Origin: Gymnorhina tibicen
Lineage: Eukaryota > Chordata > Aves > Passeriformes > Artamidae
Direction of reading: 5' to 3'
Assembly (NCBI GenBank): GCA_013399875.1
Contig: VXAZ01009309.1
Coordinates: forward strand, 1,718,386-1,782,385
Length of the DNA stretch: 64,000 bases
Shown here: positions 37,101 through 49,300 of the stretch, one piece after another
How the letters are laid out: every line of letters begins with the position of its first letter
Numbering within the stretch: position 1 is the first letter of the stretch
Position numbers and translations under genes: made by a program
Notes under the pieces: model-generated
Databases searched by the model: none
What the model was told of the DNA's origin: nothing
Seen by the model: only the letters and a program-made list of their open reading frames with translations

Positions 37101-40100
37101 CAACAAAGGCCTGCAGGATTTATTTGCTGTTTATTGACATTTTCCCTTTCTGATGCGCATCCTTACTTTACCCCACAGAGCTCAGCTTGTGTCAGGCACA
37201 GACGGGTGATTTGAGGAAAGGCAGCATTAGCTGGAAATTCCCCTTCCACCCTCATTCCCTCACAAAATACCCACATTAGCAATGCACATAAAAATTCTGA
37301 ATTTGAATATCTACTTCCCTTCTAGCTGTTGTTGACCTTAAAATACATATTTGCTATTGATTTCCATCTGTATCCTACTTTTGAGAGGATGTGTCATTCC
37401 TTGTCATCTGGAGTAAGCCTGAGGTGTCTCATTCTCTGCTGGGAATAGGTCTGCTCCCTCTTGGTGTCCCTGTCAGGCTGTTCCTGCCTGGTCGCTGCCA
37501 TTTCCTCTCCTCTTTTGCCCTGGGGTCGTAGCTGGGGTCACGCAGGTTGTTATCTCACCTGTAGCTTTCGCATCCACGTTCCCGGGCAAAATCCTGTGTC
37601 AAACCAAGACTCTGGAGCTGCGGAGACCCTCGATGACTTCAAGCCCCACCTTGGTGTTTCTTTCAGCCACCACAGGCCACCTGCCCCATGGATAAGGGGG
37701 GAGAAAGGCTGAGCCCCACAAGCACTGCTGGAGCTCTGTGTCCACCTGTCTCCAATGTTTCCAGAGCACCGGCAGCTCCTGAGGAGCAGCCCAAGCTCCC
37801 AGGTCCTGGCGCCGGGCCAGGCCCGTCGGTGGGATGTGGGTGGCTGGGCCCTGGTGGGCAGGCAAAGTGCTGTCGGAACAAAACTGAATTGAAGTGATTC
37901 TTTTCCTCTCCCCTTGGCCTACGAGGAAATCTTTTTCCATTTACTATAAAACATGGTCCTTAATAGTGCTGAAGTGTTCTACATATTTTAAATAAACATG
38001 AGTGGATTTGAGCCCAGGAGGACATGAAAGAATGCAGCATTTGCGGGGTACCGGCCCGGCACACATGTCAGCAATTTGGCTGCCTTGTGTACTTTGGCTT
38101 TTAAAAAAGCATTTAAAAGTAAACAAATGAAGGAAAATCTGGCAGCTGGATTTCAAAGTAAATTGCTTTCAGCTGATATACCCTGTTTCCAGCTTGCTTG
38201 GGTAGTATCAAGCCATACACATCCAGTGAGAAGAGCGAGCGGCCAAGGAGAAGAGCGGGGGCGGGAGAGAGAACAAAAGCAGGGGAGTTCTGTGGATTTA
38301 ATTCTTCCATTTCCTTCCTTTGCACCAAACCCTCCCTGCCTGTCAGTGCCCTCTCATCAGCCAGGCAGGTTCATGCTTCAGACAGCAAACTGTGCTCCAT
38401 CTTCCCCTGGGCCCTGTTCTGCCAGGTTCTACCTCCCTTCCATCAGGTCTGGACCAGGAATGGGATGGGAGTAGCATCCATAGAATGCTGCTCAGCTGTG
38501 ACCTGTAGTGCCGCTTGAGCTGCTCTGTCAAACCCTCATTCCACCCACTGCCCCACCAAGAATGGGGAGAGCCCCATCCCACAGCCCAGACCAGCGGGAT
38601 GAATCCATCCATGAGGGGTTTGGGAAGTGTGGGCTGGGATGCTGCTCCCCTGGGACTGCCAGCCTGGGGAGGGCATCACCGCTCTGCCGGTGGAGGGAAG
38701 CAGAGGTGGAAGTGACAGAGATAACAGGAGATAAGAGAGTCATTAGAGGAGCAGGGCTGTGGGGAGGCCCCGCTCCAGCGGAAGGGCCTGGAGTGTCCTC
38801 GAAGGAGAAGACTCAGCAAATGCTGACAGATGACAGTGAGGTCCTGGGCTGGACAAAGGGGGAGGTTGCTGAGGTCACACTTCGGCTCAGCTTTGGGCTC
38901 CTTCTGCTTTGACTTGTGTTTCCTCAAGTTTATAAAACTTTCCGCGGGTTGGTTCAGTCGAAAGGGCAGAGGAAACTGGTGGGTCTGGAATCCCGGTGGT
39001 GTGGGGCCGGGGCAGGGCTGCTCCGAGCCCTCCGGCAGCCCCCGCACGCACGGCACTCATTCCTGGGGCTGTGAGCTGGGGTGAGCCATGGAGTGTCCCC
39101 AGGGCCTCCCAGAGGTGACACAAGGAGGATGTGATGCCATGGGCAGATGCCCTGGCTCAGCACCCCTGTGGAGCCCCACGGGCCTGAGCAGAGCACAGAC
39201 ACCTGGGCGACTGTGGTGCAGCTGTGGTGGCCCCATGGACAGAGCATGTAGGTGGCACCTGCTGTGCCCGCATGGGGAGCTGTGGCATTTATCCAGTCCT
39301 TTGGGAACTGCAGCCATGCCACAGGTGATGCCACGCTGGCAGCATGCCCCTGGTGCTGCAGTGCCCCTGGAGCACCCAGGAGCCAGGAGGGAGGCAGCCA
39401 GAGCAGAGGGGACAGTGATGCCCTGTGCAAAGCAGCAGTTATTTAGTGTGCGCCCCTCTAATGGCTCTTCTCTTCCCTGTAGCTCAGCACATGGGCTCGC
39501 TCTCCCAGTTCAGGACTAACTCCGGGCTCCTGGCAGTGCAGAGGTGCTGCCAGCTGGAACCTGCGGGGCAGAGCCTCGGGGTGAGTGGTGTGGGAGCTGG
39601 AAGAGCCGGGGCTCAGCCGCTGTCCTCGGCAGGCACTGTCAGCGGGGCCGTGCGTTCCAGCACGGCTCTCATTATCCCTTGGCACGGGACCGGTGTTGGG
39701 AGCTGGCAGTGCCCACACGCACCTGCCAGCACCAACGAGCTCACCGGCATCTTCTTGTCCCTCATTAACACTATGGAAAGTCATTTTTTGGGTCCTTTCC
39801 CCACTGCCGCCCCTCCAGCCTCCAGCCTCCTGAAATGTCCTTTGGTGGGATGGAAACAACCCCACAAAGACAGTTGCTCTGGATATCCCTGTGATTAAGG
39901 GAAGGATATGTAAATGTATATGGCTGTTGTCATGGCTACCACAAGAACCCTGGGGGAGGCAGAGCCCCTGGCCCAGCCCGGGTCAGGATTTGCATTCCCG
40001 GTGCAGCAGCACCCCGCACACCCCGTGGTGCTGGCACAGGAGCAGCCAAGATTGTGCTGACCCTCGTGCCACTGCCACATCCCCAGCAAGAGCAGGGGAC

Positions 40101-41600
40101 AGTGACCCCACTGCTCACCATCCTAGGGCACTGGCTGCCCCATGGCAGCACAGCCTGAGCACTGCAGCCTCTCACCAACACGGGTGCACCCCCAGCCTGG
40201 TGATAGGGTCCCCTTGGAGAAAACATCCCCCCTCACAGGAGGGATGTCCCTCAAGTCCCCTGGTCAGGTCTTGTCATACAGCAGCAGAAAGCAGCAGCTG
40301 GATGAGGGTGGGGATGGGGATGGAGATGCCCAGTGTGCCCATGACTCTTCCACTCCAGGTGCACAAACCCCCAGCCCCCCTTCAGGCCAAGGAGAAGGAG
40401 GCCCTTCCCAGCAGCTCATTTTGGGCTGATCCTATAAAGCTGGGAGGGAAAAGGGCCTTCCCCTGTGTGGAGCTTGTGGAGTCTCCCTGCCTGCAGCTCT
40501 GGTGAGTGCTGTTGGTGCAGGGTTTTGGTGGGGTGGGTTGAGCTGTGCTGTGGGTCAGGCTGTGTCACCCACCAGTGTGGCTGTCACAAGTCCTGGCAGG
40601 AGCCCTTGCTGGGCATCTCAGATGCTGTTGGCAAGTGCTTGTGCCTGTGCATGAGCTCTGTCCCTGGGCTGTGCCAGGTGGCTGCAGTCAGAGTGGGAGG
40701 GTGAAACCCACTGGTGTCCAAGTGCTCATAACCCAGCAGTACCTGCTGACCTGTTGTGTGCCCATCTCCTCCCCTGCGGGATGGGCGAAGGCTCTGTAAT
40801 GGGTTTAAGGCTCTGTAAAAGAGATAAGTTGCTCCTATAAACCGAGAAATGAGGGAAAGAGGAGAACTGAGCCTGCTCCTGGTGTCCCCTGGCTGTGGGC
40901 AGTGTTGCCAGACCCAGCCCTTCTGGGTCCCCAAACCCCCAGGGCACAGGGACCCCTGGTCCCACAGCCTCTCCCTGCCCATCCCTGGCTCTCTCCACAG
41001 TCTGAGGGCTCAGCATGCGTGGCCAGGCTCTGTCTGCTGTTTCCTTATAATTTAAAAGCCTTCCTCACATTAATCTTTTTATTTTTATTTTGACAAATGT
41101 ATGTTTCCAGGAAGTTGCTGAGGTCAAAGCAGCATCTGTTGCTCGTTATTTTGGGGGATGCAGAGGGTCTTTGTGAGGGTTTCCAAAGCAACAAGGAATT
41201 AAGTGGTTTGTAAAGCGGAGAGCAGGAATGAGGAGCAGGCTGGGGCTTCCCGAAAGGCGGCTGAAGATGCTGATGAAAATCAGATCAACTCGGCTCTATT
41301 TTCTTGGAAACTTGATCTATTTTTCTTGTACAACTGTCAGCCTGACTCCTGTATTCCAAGTGCTTGGCCACCTCCAGCTCCACGTTTCAGCGCTGGGATT
41401 AGCGTGGCCCCGGTCAGACTCACTTTCCCCGGCTCGTGCCGGGCGCTGTGGGATGGGAGTGGAGCTTTTGGGAGTGGCAGTGCATGTCCCCTGGTGTGGC
41501 CCTGACTGGGGACACGGGCCAGAGACCCCTGGGATGGGCACCAGGCCACTGCCCCCTGCCCCAGGGCTGGCCCTCACCCCCCAAACTCACGCCATGAACT
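31120..41600. other. Intergenic stretch right of NDUFA8, no gene recognised
   Basis: No exon of a known gene was found on either strand. Several long open frames in GC-rich parts (for example 35498-36247 +, and 38954-39430 -) lack domains and overlap frames on the other strand. AT-rich complex blocks near 32500-32650 and 36770-37140 may be regulatory. TTLL11, the neighbour expected from human synteny, is not recognisable here. Confidence 0.5.
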
Positions 41601-41639
41601 GCCCAGTGCACCCCACAGGGGGCCTGTGGCCAAAAGCGC

Positions 41640-42080
41640 TTTTTCTTTCAAAACAAGCTGAGGAGAGTCTGGTGCCAAGGCGAGGGCTGCGAGGAGCCCA
41701 GGAGATTTATCGCTGAGGAAATACTTTCTCCAGCGAGGGCTGACGGCCGCAGCAGGAACAATGGGAGATTCGCAACGTGAACAAAGCTGATTTCGTTCTT
41801 CTTTTTATCAATGCGTTTTCCTTGCGGATCCTCCCTTCCTGGAAGTGGGAGATGCAGCTTCCCCCGCGCGCCGGCCGTGTAATCAGCAGGAATGGCCATA
41901 TCCTGGCTGGGAAGCGAGCTGTGAAACGCTGTCGCCCGCAGTGATTTATGAGCCTGTGGCAGCGGCCAGCGGCGGGGCTGGCCCGGGGACAAGGTGCCAG
42001 GGCGCGTGCAATATCCACGTATTCTTTCTGCTCCTCGCCGGGTCCCCGGGGAGCCGCCGGAGGAAGTTAATGGATTAGAC
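41640..42080. promoter_or_regulatory. Candidate regulatory block A in gene-poor stretch
   Basis: Complex, mixed-composition sequence with ATTTATCGCTGAGGAAATAC, CGTGAACAAAGCTGATTTC (an SRY/SOX-like ACAAAG core), GCCATATCCTGG (CArG/SRF-like) and GTGATTTATGAGCC words. CpG content is moderate. No coding potential recognised. Probable enhancer-type conserved DNA by appearance only. Confidence 0.3.
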
Positions 42081-42499
42081 ACACACGTTCCACTTGATTT
42101 TTATTTTTTATTGCCGTGTCTTTCCAAATGCCTTTAGCAGATGCACGAGCACAATGGGGTCGGGCGATGAGCATCCCGGCCGGGCAGGCAGCGGGGCAGC
42201 AGCCAGGCTCGAAAGGTCAACGTGGAGAGTGCTTGCGTGGGGACACCAGGACAGCCTGTCCTGGCGGGTACAGCCCTGCCCCGCCGGGGCCGTGCTCAGC
42301 ACTGGCTCCTGCTGTGGAGAGCAGGGATAAGGTGATTCCAGCTCCTCTGCAGCCGGTGCTGACCGACAGCCTGAGGCCGCCACAGGCCCGCAAGGTCACG
42401 GCCACGTGTGAGGCAGCCGGTGCTGAGCAGGTCTCTCACCGTGCCTGGAGCCGTGATGTCCTTCCTGGGGGCTCATGCCTGTGGAATTGGATCGTTCCG

Positions 42500-42880
42500 A
42501 TCCCAGGCTCACACTTCTGCCACATTATGCAATCTTCACCCGATACTGGGAATATGAAATAATTATTCCAAGTGATCAGATTTTAATTATGCAACACAGA
42601 GGATGATTATTGTACGCCAAATTGGTGCCGAGTGCTTAGTTATGTATATGCCAAATTTAGTCTATACTATTATACCCAGTGGGTGGCCGTAGACAATCAG
42701 GAAGTAATTAGTTTTGCTGGAGGTTGTTCGCCTGCCTGGTTCGCTGTGCTGTCTGGGGAGCGTCTTGCTGCGCTCCGTGAATACCGCGGGCTCCGAGTTC
42801 AATACCGTCTTTTTGTGACAAGCTAATAAGCTGTCTGCATGGCGGCCTGTAATTAGCGCTGTCGATATTCATTTGGAAAC
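42500..42880. promoter_or_regulatory. Candidate regulatory block B (homeodomain/octamer-like)
   Basis: Dense ATTA/TAAT sites, ATTATGCAA-type octamer-like words (42523-42531 and 42588-42594), TAATTAGCGC and CGATATTCAT near 42850-42873. A sharp AT-rich core sits in GC-rich flanks. Typical look of a deeply conserved developmental element; not verified. Confidence 0.35.
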
Positions 42881-43609
42881 GGAGACCGCGCTGAGCGGCT
42901 CCGCCGAAGGCGCTTCCCTTTGTCGCGGCTCTGGGCTGGTCCCCGCTCACCTCCGAGGCGAGCAATGGGCGCGCAGGGATGGGGATGCGGTGCCAGAGGC
43001 GCTCGCGTGTGTGCGGCACCCTCGGGTCCCTATCCAGAAAAGCTCCGGCCATGAGGGTGCTGAGCCCCCGAGATCAACGCCTGCCCCCCACCCACTCCTG
43101 TCACCCTGGCCTTGTCCTCCGTGGGGAAGCTGCCGCTGGCCCCAGGTGTGGATGTCCCCAGGGCTCTGTCCTGCGGCGCTGGCCGGGAAGGCTGAACTGG
43201 TGTGGGGTGTGCAGTGTCAGAGGGATGGGGATGTGGAAGGGGCCTTGGGCTTGGGTGGCCACCCCCTCCCCAGAGTCGTGGGGCACTCGGGAAGTCCTGA
43301 GCATCACTGGGGTGTGCTGAGGTGCTGCGTGGTTGCACCTTTCCAGGCAGCCTGACCCTGTAGGATCTGGGCTCTTCTGCTGAGGTCTCACATGCAGAAT
43401 TTCTGAAGGGCCTGGGGCCACATGAGCTGGGAGAGCACTGGAGCATCACCCCCCTGGGTGGTGTTTGCAGCTGGTCAGTGTTGTGGGGGCACCAGGAACC
43501 GTTCAGTTCTGTGGGAATGGTCTGGATCTGCTGGGTGGGAATTGTCTGAAGTATGGAGCAACTTTTACCTCTGTTACACAAAGGAAACTTTCCTCCTCTT
43601 TCTGTCGGA

Positions 43610-43880
43610 GATGCTCACTCCATTGAGATGATTGGCATACTGGAGAGCTGAGAAACTAAATTGTTTATACACTAATGAATAGAAGCTTGATTGCAAGATC
43701 CTGTTTGGAAAATTATAGTGCTGAATTGAAGCCGTACAATTACATCCAAAATGCTGCATATTCATTTCATCTGCTTTGCATAGAGATTAACAAGCGAGCC
43801 CTAAAGCAGACTCTGAAATTAAAGCTAACACCAGATTTAGTCACAGGTTACAAACTAAATGGCATTGTTTGATGGATATG
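43610..43880. promoter_or_regulatory. Candidate regulatory block C
   Basis: AT-rich, non-repetitive sequence with ATGATTGGCATA, CACTAATGAATAG, GCATATTCATTTCAT and TTTGCATA words, between GC-rich flanks. No exon recognised. Confidence 0.3.
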
Positions 43881-44638
43881 AATCTTTACCACCTGCCTGC
43901 CTGATGATTGCTAGCAGCTTAGCAGACAGCAAAGGAAAAAGTTTCTTCCCATGAAGGAAGCATAATAAGGCTCTGGGCTGGAAGTGCCCCCGCCCCACGC
44001 AGGCAGCCCCCCTGGCAGATGTCTGCAGTGGGCCTGGGGAAGGGGCTCTCTGCTCCCCACTCTGCCATGCTGGAGGCTGCACCCACTCCATGGAGGGATG
44101 GAGAGTGGCCCTGAGACCCCACAGAGGTTCTGGGTCCCTCCATTTGGGCCCCCCGTCCTGTATGGGGAGACAGTCTCACAGGGTCCTTGTCCGTCCTGGA
44201 GCCTCTGTGCTGAATTGCCCCTGGATTTCCTTCCTCACCTTGCAAGGGTCAGGAATCTGCAGAGGGCAGGGGTCTCTTGCCCATCCTGGCTGCAGGCAGC
44301 CCCTGGGGATCCCAGCACGCCACTGGTCCCATGCCAGCCCATCCGGCTTTGCCATCTACCTTCTCATCCTGTGTGCTGGGGCCAGGATTTATTTCAGGAG
44401 CAGAAATGGGACCAGGAAAGAGCAAAAGGAATGTGTGGGGAGCAGGGCCCTCCATGGTGGTGCCCATCCTGGCAGGGGCTGCTCAGGGAGCAGCTCAGGG
44501 GCTCAGCCGTCACTCCCAGCAGGGATCTTTCCTGTTTGGGAACACCCGGAGTTCCCAGTCTGCCCCACAGGCTCAGGACCCCCTGCGCACAGGCCCCACA
44601 GGGCAGAGACACAGCACTGGCTCTGCAAATCTGACACC

Positions 44639-44644
44639 TTTATT
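44639..44644 (-). terminator. Polyadenylation signal of the NOS1AP-like gene
   Basis: AATAAA on the - strand, following an A-rich stretch, 1.2 kb past the stop codon at 45851. It is the first canonical hexamer seen downstream of the stop. Confidence 0.55.
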
Positions 44645-45850
44645 TTTTTCTTTAAAAGTCCGTTACCAAACCGCAGTGTCCTATGGAGGGGCTGGGCTGT
44701 CGCTACCGCACTACGGGACAGCCCAGCCGAGCTTTACAACCCTCGTCCCGGTCACCAGCCCCTCCCGGCTCTGTCACTGCCACAGCTGGCTCTGGGGGCA
44801 CGTCCTGTCACCCCCCCTCCCTGTGGGAGCAGCACCACACCAGGAACAGGCAGCACGGCTGCTCCGAGTCTCCGTTTCTGCTTGACACTTCCCAACTTGG
44901 CTCTCCGACACTTTCCCAACACCCTCTGATGAACAACCAAGGTGGATAAGCATCCCCTTGGTCCCTCCACAAAACCTGCCCTTCACCTGGCGCTCGGCTT
45001 CTTCCTGAAACCTTAACTCCTCCCAAGACACATTTCTGAGACCAAACCCAAACCACACCGTAACATCCTAAAATCAGCGCAAGGAGCAGCCTCCTGCCTG
45101 CAGCCACCAGCAGCTCAGGGGGCATGGGAGGGCTCTCTGCCCTGACCCCAAGACACGGGGTGCACCCTTCCTTAGGGGGTCACCCCCCACTGCTGCAAGC
45201 TCCCAGAGCCAGCCCTGCACCCAGCAGTGGCCTCAGAGGGGTGGCCCAACCTGTGTGGGCAGTGGGTGCTGGGGAGTGGGAAAAGGCACCTATGGAGGCA
45301 GTGGTGGCTTCACCGCGTGTGGACACAGTGGTGGGGCTGCTGTCCCCAAAGCAGGGCTGGGCACAGCGTGGGGCTGGTGGACACTGGCAGCCCTGGAGAG
45401 ACCCAGTGTGGTGGCAGTCTGGGACACACCTCGGGGAGCTGGGCAGGGGAGTTGCACCATGGCTGTGCTGTGTAGCCCTGCTCAGGCTGCCACGGGTGGC
45501 AGCTGATGAACCAGAACAGCCTCTTATCCCACAGCCCTGGGCCGTGCCCTGCCCAGGGCTTCCATCCCTCAACTCCCTGGGAATTCTCTGCTGTGAGCAT
45601 CCCTGGCTGTGTGAGCAGGGACAGGATGGCAGTGTGACAGCAGTGTGAGCTGGTGCAGACTGAGGCAGGGCTGGCCAGGTCCCATCCTGTGGGGCGGCCC
45701 CACAGGTGGCAGGGGAAGCTGTTACATGGGACTGGGACAGGGATGGGTCCTGTCTCGTAGCCTGGGCACAGGGACCCCCAGTCCCAGCGCAGGGCTCTGG
45801 ACAGAGCTGCTGGGGCTGCCAGCCACCAGCTGCCACCTACTGTGGCCCCA
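44645..45850 (-). other. Probable 3' UTR of the NOS1AP-like gene
   Basis: GC-rich sequence between the stop codon and the poly(A) signal. Open frames on both strands here carry no known domain. Length of about 1.2 kb is inferred from the signal. Confidence 0.5.
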
Positions 45851-46325
45851 CTAAGAGGGGACTCTGCTGGGCCCCACGGCAGCGTCCAACTCATCTTCAG
45901 AGAAGCTGATGTGCAAGCAGGTGTCATCTGCAGGGGAGAAGGGCAGTGAGCTGTCCGTGGGGCTGCCCAGGGCCACCAACTCCTTAGCCAGGGTCTCACT
46001 GGCTGTTGGGTCACGGATGCTGGCCAGGGGGGACACTGGCCCGCTCTCTCCAGTCCTGTCCTTGCCCAGAGTGCGCTGGCAGGTCCCAGCAGGGCCGGGC
46101 TCCGTGCTGGAGGCAGCGCTCCGTGCAGGAGTCCTCGCCTCAGGGTCCAAGAGGGTGAGGGAGCTGGCAGTGATGCTGGTGAGGCTGGAGATGCTGGCAC
46201 TGGGCAGGCTCAGGTGAGCAGCGCTCTCGGGCTTCACCTCCACTTCCAGGCTCGGGGAGGTCTTGCTTGACCTTTTGCGTAGGATGGGTGGTGGCGGGTT
46301 GAGCTTGGGAATGGGCGGCTGCCGC
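45851..46325 (-). CDS. NOS1AP-like terminal exon
   Basis: Acceptor CCTCCGCAG (- strand) before 46325; stop TAG at 45851-45853. It begins [20 protein letters not shown], continues Ser/Thr/Pro-rich, and has an acidic stretch [10 protein letters not shown] near the end. The C-terminus is GPSRVPS, which fits neither a class I nor a class II PDZ ligand. Confidence 0.82.
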
Positions 46326-49300
46326 CTGCGGAGGGAAAGCAGAGAGAGGAGGTGATGGGCAAGTACTTACCTGCATTACCTGCAGCACTCAGGGTGTTCC
46401 CACTGCAGCTGGCAGGAGACAGAGGTGGCACACTCTACCTGTCCTCATCCCCTCTGTCCATGTCATCCGCCTTCTGCCGGCTGCTCCCGTTGAGCAGAGC
46501 GAAGTCGCTGACCTCAGAGCCCTCCACGCGCCGGCTGAGCCCGTCCTGCCCCTCCAGCACCGCCAGGCACTCGTCCCCCTCCTTGCTGCCGTAGCGGTGG
46601 CTGCCCCTGTCCAGGCTGACGAGGTTGAGGTAGGAGTCCCTGGGGCCCAGGGAAGGCAGCGAGCCGGGGGCCACGGGGCTGCCCAGGACACTGGCGGGGG
46701 TGGAGGTGGACGGCAGGTGGATGTCCAGGCTGTAGTGGTTCTTCAGGTTCAGGGAGAGGGACTGGGCCAGGGACAGGTTTTGCAAGGAGCGGTCAACTGT
46801 GAGAGATGGACAAGGGGCACGTGAAAAACTGGGCATCTCCAAACCAGCTGCTCCCCTTGACTGTGAGGGGTGCAGAAATGCCCCAGACCCCCTGAGCCTG
46901 CCGGGATGGTACTGGAAGCACTCCAGCTGCAAGGGATGCAGTGATTGTCCAGAGGGATGGAGCTGGGGCACCCCAGCACCCAAACCACCCCAGTGAGGGT
47001 GTCACTGCGCTCACCCGGCTGCCGATGCTCATCCCGGTGCTCCTCCCGGGCCTCCAGCACTGTCAGCTGCCGCACCAGCAGCGAGACGTGCTGCAGCAGG
47101 TCGCGGTTGGTCAGCAGGAGCTGCCGCACCCGGGCCTGCGCCTCGATCCGCGCCGCTGTCTCGGCCGCCAGCTGGTCCTTCAGCAGCTGCACCTGCGGGA
47201 CGGGGCGATGCGGACGGGATGGTGCGGGACGGGCCGATGCGGCCGGGGCGGTGCGGGACGGGAGGAGCATCCCCGGGAGCGCCCGGTACCGGCGGCGCCA
47301 CAGCGCCCCCTGCCGGCCCCGCCGCGCCACCCCCCAGCGGCCCTCCCGAGCCGGTCCTGCCGCGGGCGGGGATGCGGCGGCGGCCCGGGGGGGGGTGAGG
47401 GGTCCTGCTGTCCCCCCGGGAACGAGAAGCGCGTAGGGGAGGTGCCCGGCCGGGGGCACCGGGCTCCCCGCTCTGATGCTGGATTGGGGGTGGGATGGTT
47501 TCCAAAAACGGGAGGAGACGGGGTGAAAGGTGAGCTGGGGGCTCTACCGGGCCCTGCAACACTCGTAGAGCAGCCTGGGGCTGTGTGTGCAGCCAGCTCC
47601 GTGTCCGGGGAGCTCAGCTGTGCTGCAAGCGATGCTGCACGTGGCGCTAAAAGCAATGCTGCGAGCTAGGCTGCAAGCGATGCTGCGAGCTCTGCCGTGA
47701 GCTGTGCGATCGGGAACGCTGCCAGCAGCGCTGCGAGGGCCCCGGCCCGCTCCCACCTGCCCCGCTGTCGGCCTAGCCCGGCTGGACGCTGGAGCGGGGA
47801 GAGGAGAAGGGCTGGTGCCGCCTGAGGGGAGGGCACGACGTGTACCTGGGCCACAGCCACCTGCGTCTGCTGCTGCTGCTGGAGGAGCTGCTGCTGGAGC
47901 AGCTGGAGGCAGTGCTGGGAGGCCAGCGGGGTGATGGAGGCCGAGGAGCAGGGGCTGCTCGGGCTGAGCAGCTGCTGAGAGCTGGCCAGGTGGAGGGAGC
48001 AGTTTTCGGCATCCTGGGCACAAAGAAATGGGCAGGTGAGCGGATCGACCGGCTCAGGCTGGGATTTGGATTGTGGTTCCCCACGGTGCTGACCCCAGAG
48101 CAGCAGAGGAGCCCCCGTGCTCTAGGAACCGAGGGGGATGTTGAGGGGCAGCCCCTGGGCTCGGCATCAGCTCTGCACATCTGTGGGATTTGTGGGATCT
48201 GTGGGACAGTGTTTCAGAGAGACTCCTCCCAGAGAGCTGGCAGGGCTGCCTTGGCTGTGTCTGGGGAGCGCAGGTCCCCACGTCTCCCAGGGAGGAGACA
48301 GCAGGGAGTGACCCAAACGCTCCACCACCTTTCCGTGCTGTGGCTGCCCAGGCTGGGCGGTATCCTGGTGCCTGGAGCATCTGCCAGTGCCCGCGGCCAC
48401 TGCCCTTCCTGCCCCTGCCCTCCCCTGCTTGGGCAGCGCCAGAAGGAATGCGCAGGAAAGCCCGGCCTTCCCAGGCACGCAAACGAATCCCATGGAGTGC
48501 GTGTCACTGCAGCTGTTTCCAGCCAGGCCCTGCGAGCGTTACTGTTGTGTGAGCTGAAGCGATGCCATTCAGGCCTCCGGGAAGTGCTCCCAGAGCTCTG
48601 TGGAGCACCCATTCATTAAGGTGAAACTGCTGCTCGAGCTGAATGTGCCCCGGGTGCCTGCGCTGCCAGGGCTGGGCCTCCTCGGGACGTTGCTGCCTGG
48701 GCCTGGAGCACGAGGGGAGTCAGGGATTGCTGCCAGGGCAGTCGAGCGAGCAACCGCTGCAGAGCAGCACTGAGGGCATGGAAATCCACCCCAGGTGGTG
48801 TTTGAAGCCTGCTCAGCCATGCGCCGCAGCCCCCACCCCTGCCTCTTGCCTCAACCCCCACCCAGCACTGGACACGGCCTTGCTGCAGGTAAACTGGGAG
48901 CTGAACTGGGAGCTGCTCTCCTGAGCAGGGAGCCAGTAGGGAGGGCTGCAATGGGGTCTCCATGAAAGCACCTCCAAATCAAGCCATGATACAGTGACCC
49001 TGAGCAGAGGGCCCTCAGCAGCAGCAGAGCACATGAACCGTCCTCCAGCCCACCCCCCGTTACCTGGCCATTCTTTTCCTTTGAGGCTTGCCCAGGTTTC
49101 AGCATGCCGAGGTCCCCCCTGGCACCTGGCAGCTCTCTGGGTCCCCTCTCGGACACACAGATGCCACCAGTATCGATGCCAACCTCGTCCACATCCGTGA
49201 TCTTGGAGCCCTTTATCTGGTGAACTTCAAACAAGACGGACACATGAATCTGAGCCTCCCTTCCCTGCGCAGGATTGCAGGAAGAGCCAGGGCCCCACGC

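Noticed and set aside
31120..44600. TTLL11 as the expected neighbour of NDUFA8
   Set aside because: No tubulin-ligase-type exon was recognised, so it is either farther right or not visible to me.
45310..46200. 296-codon - strand frame
   Set aside because: It is an out-of-phase reading of the NOS1AP-like last exon and 3' UTR; the phase-consistent frame ends at 45851.
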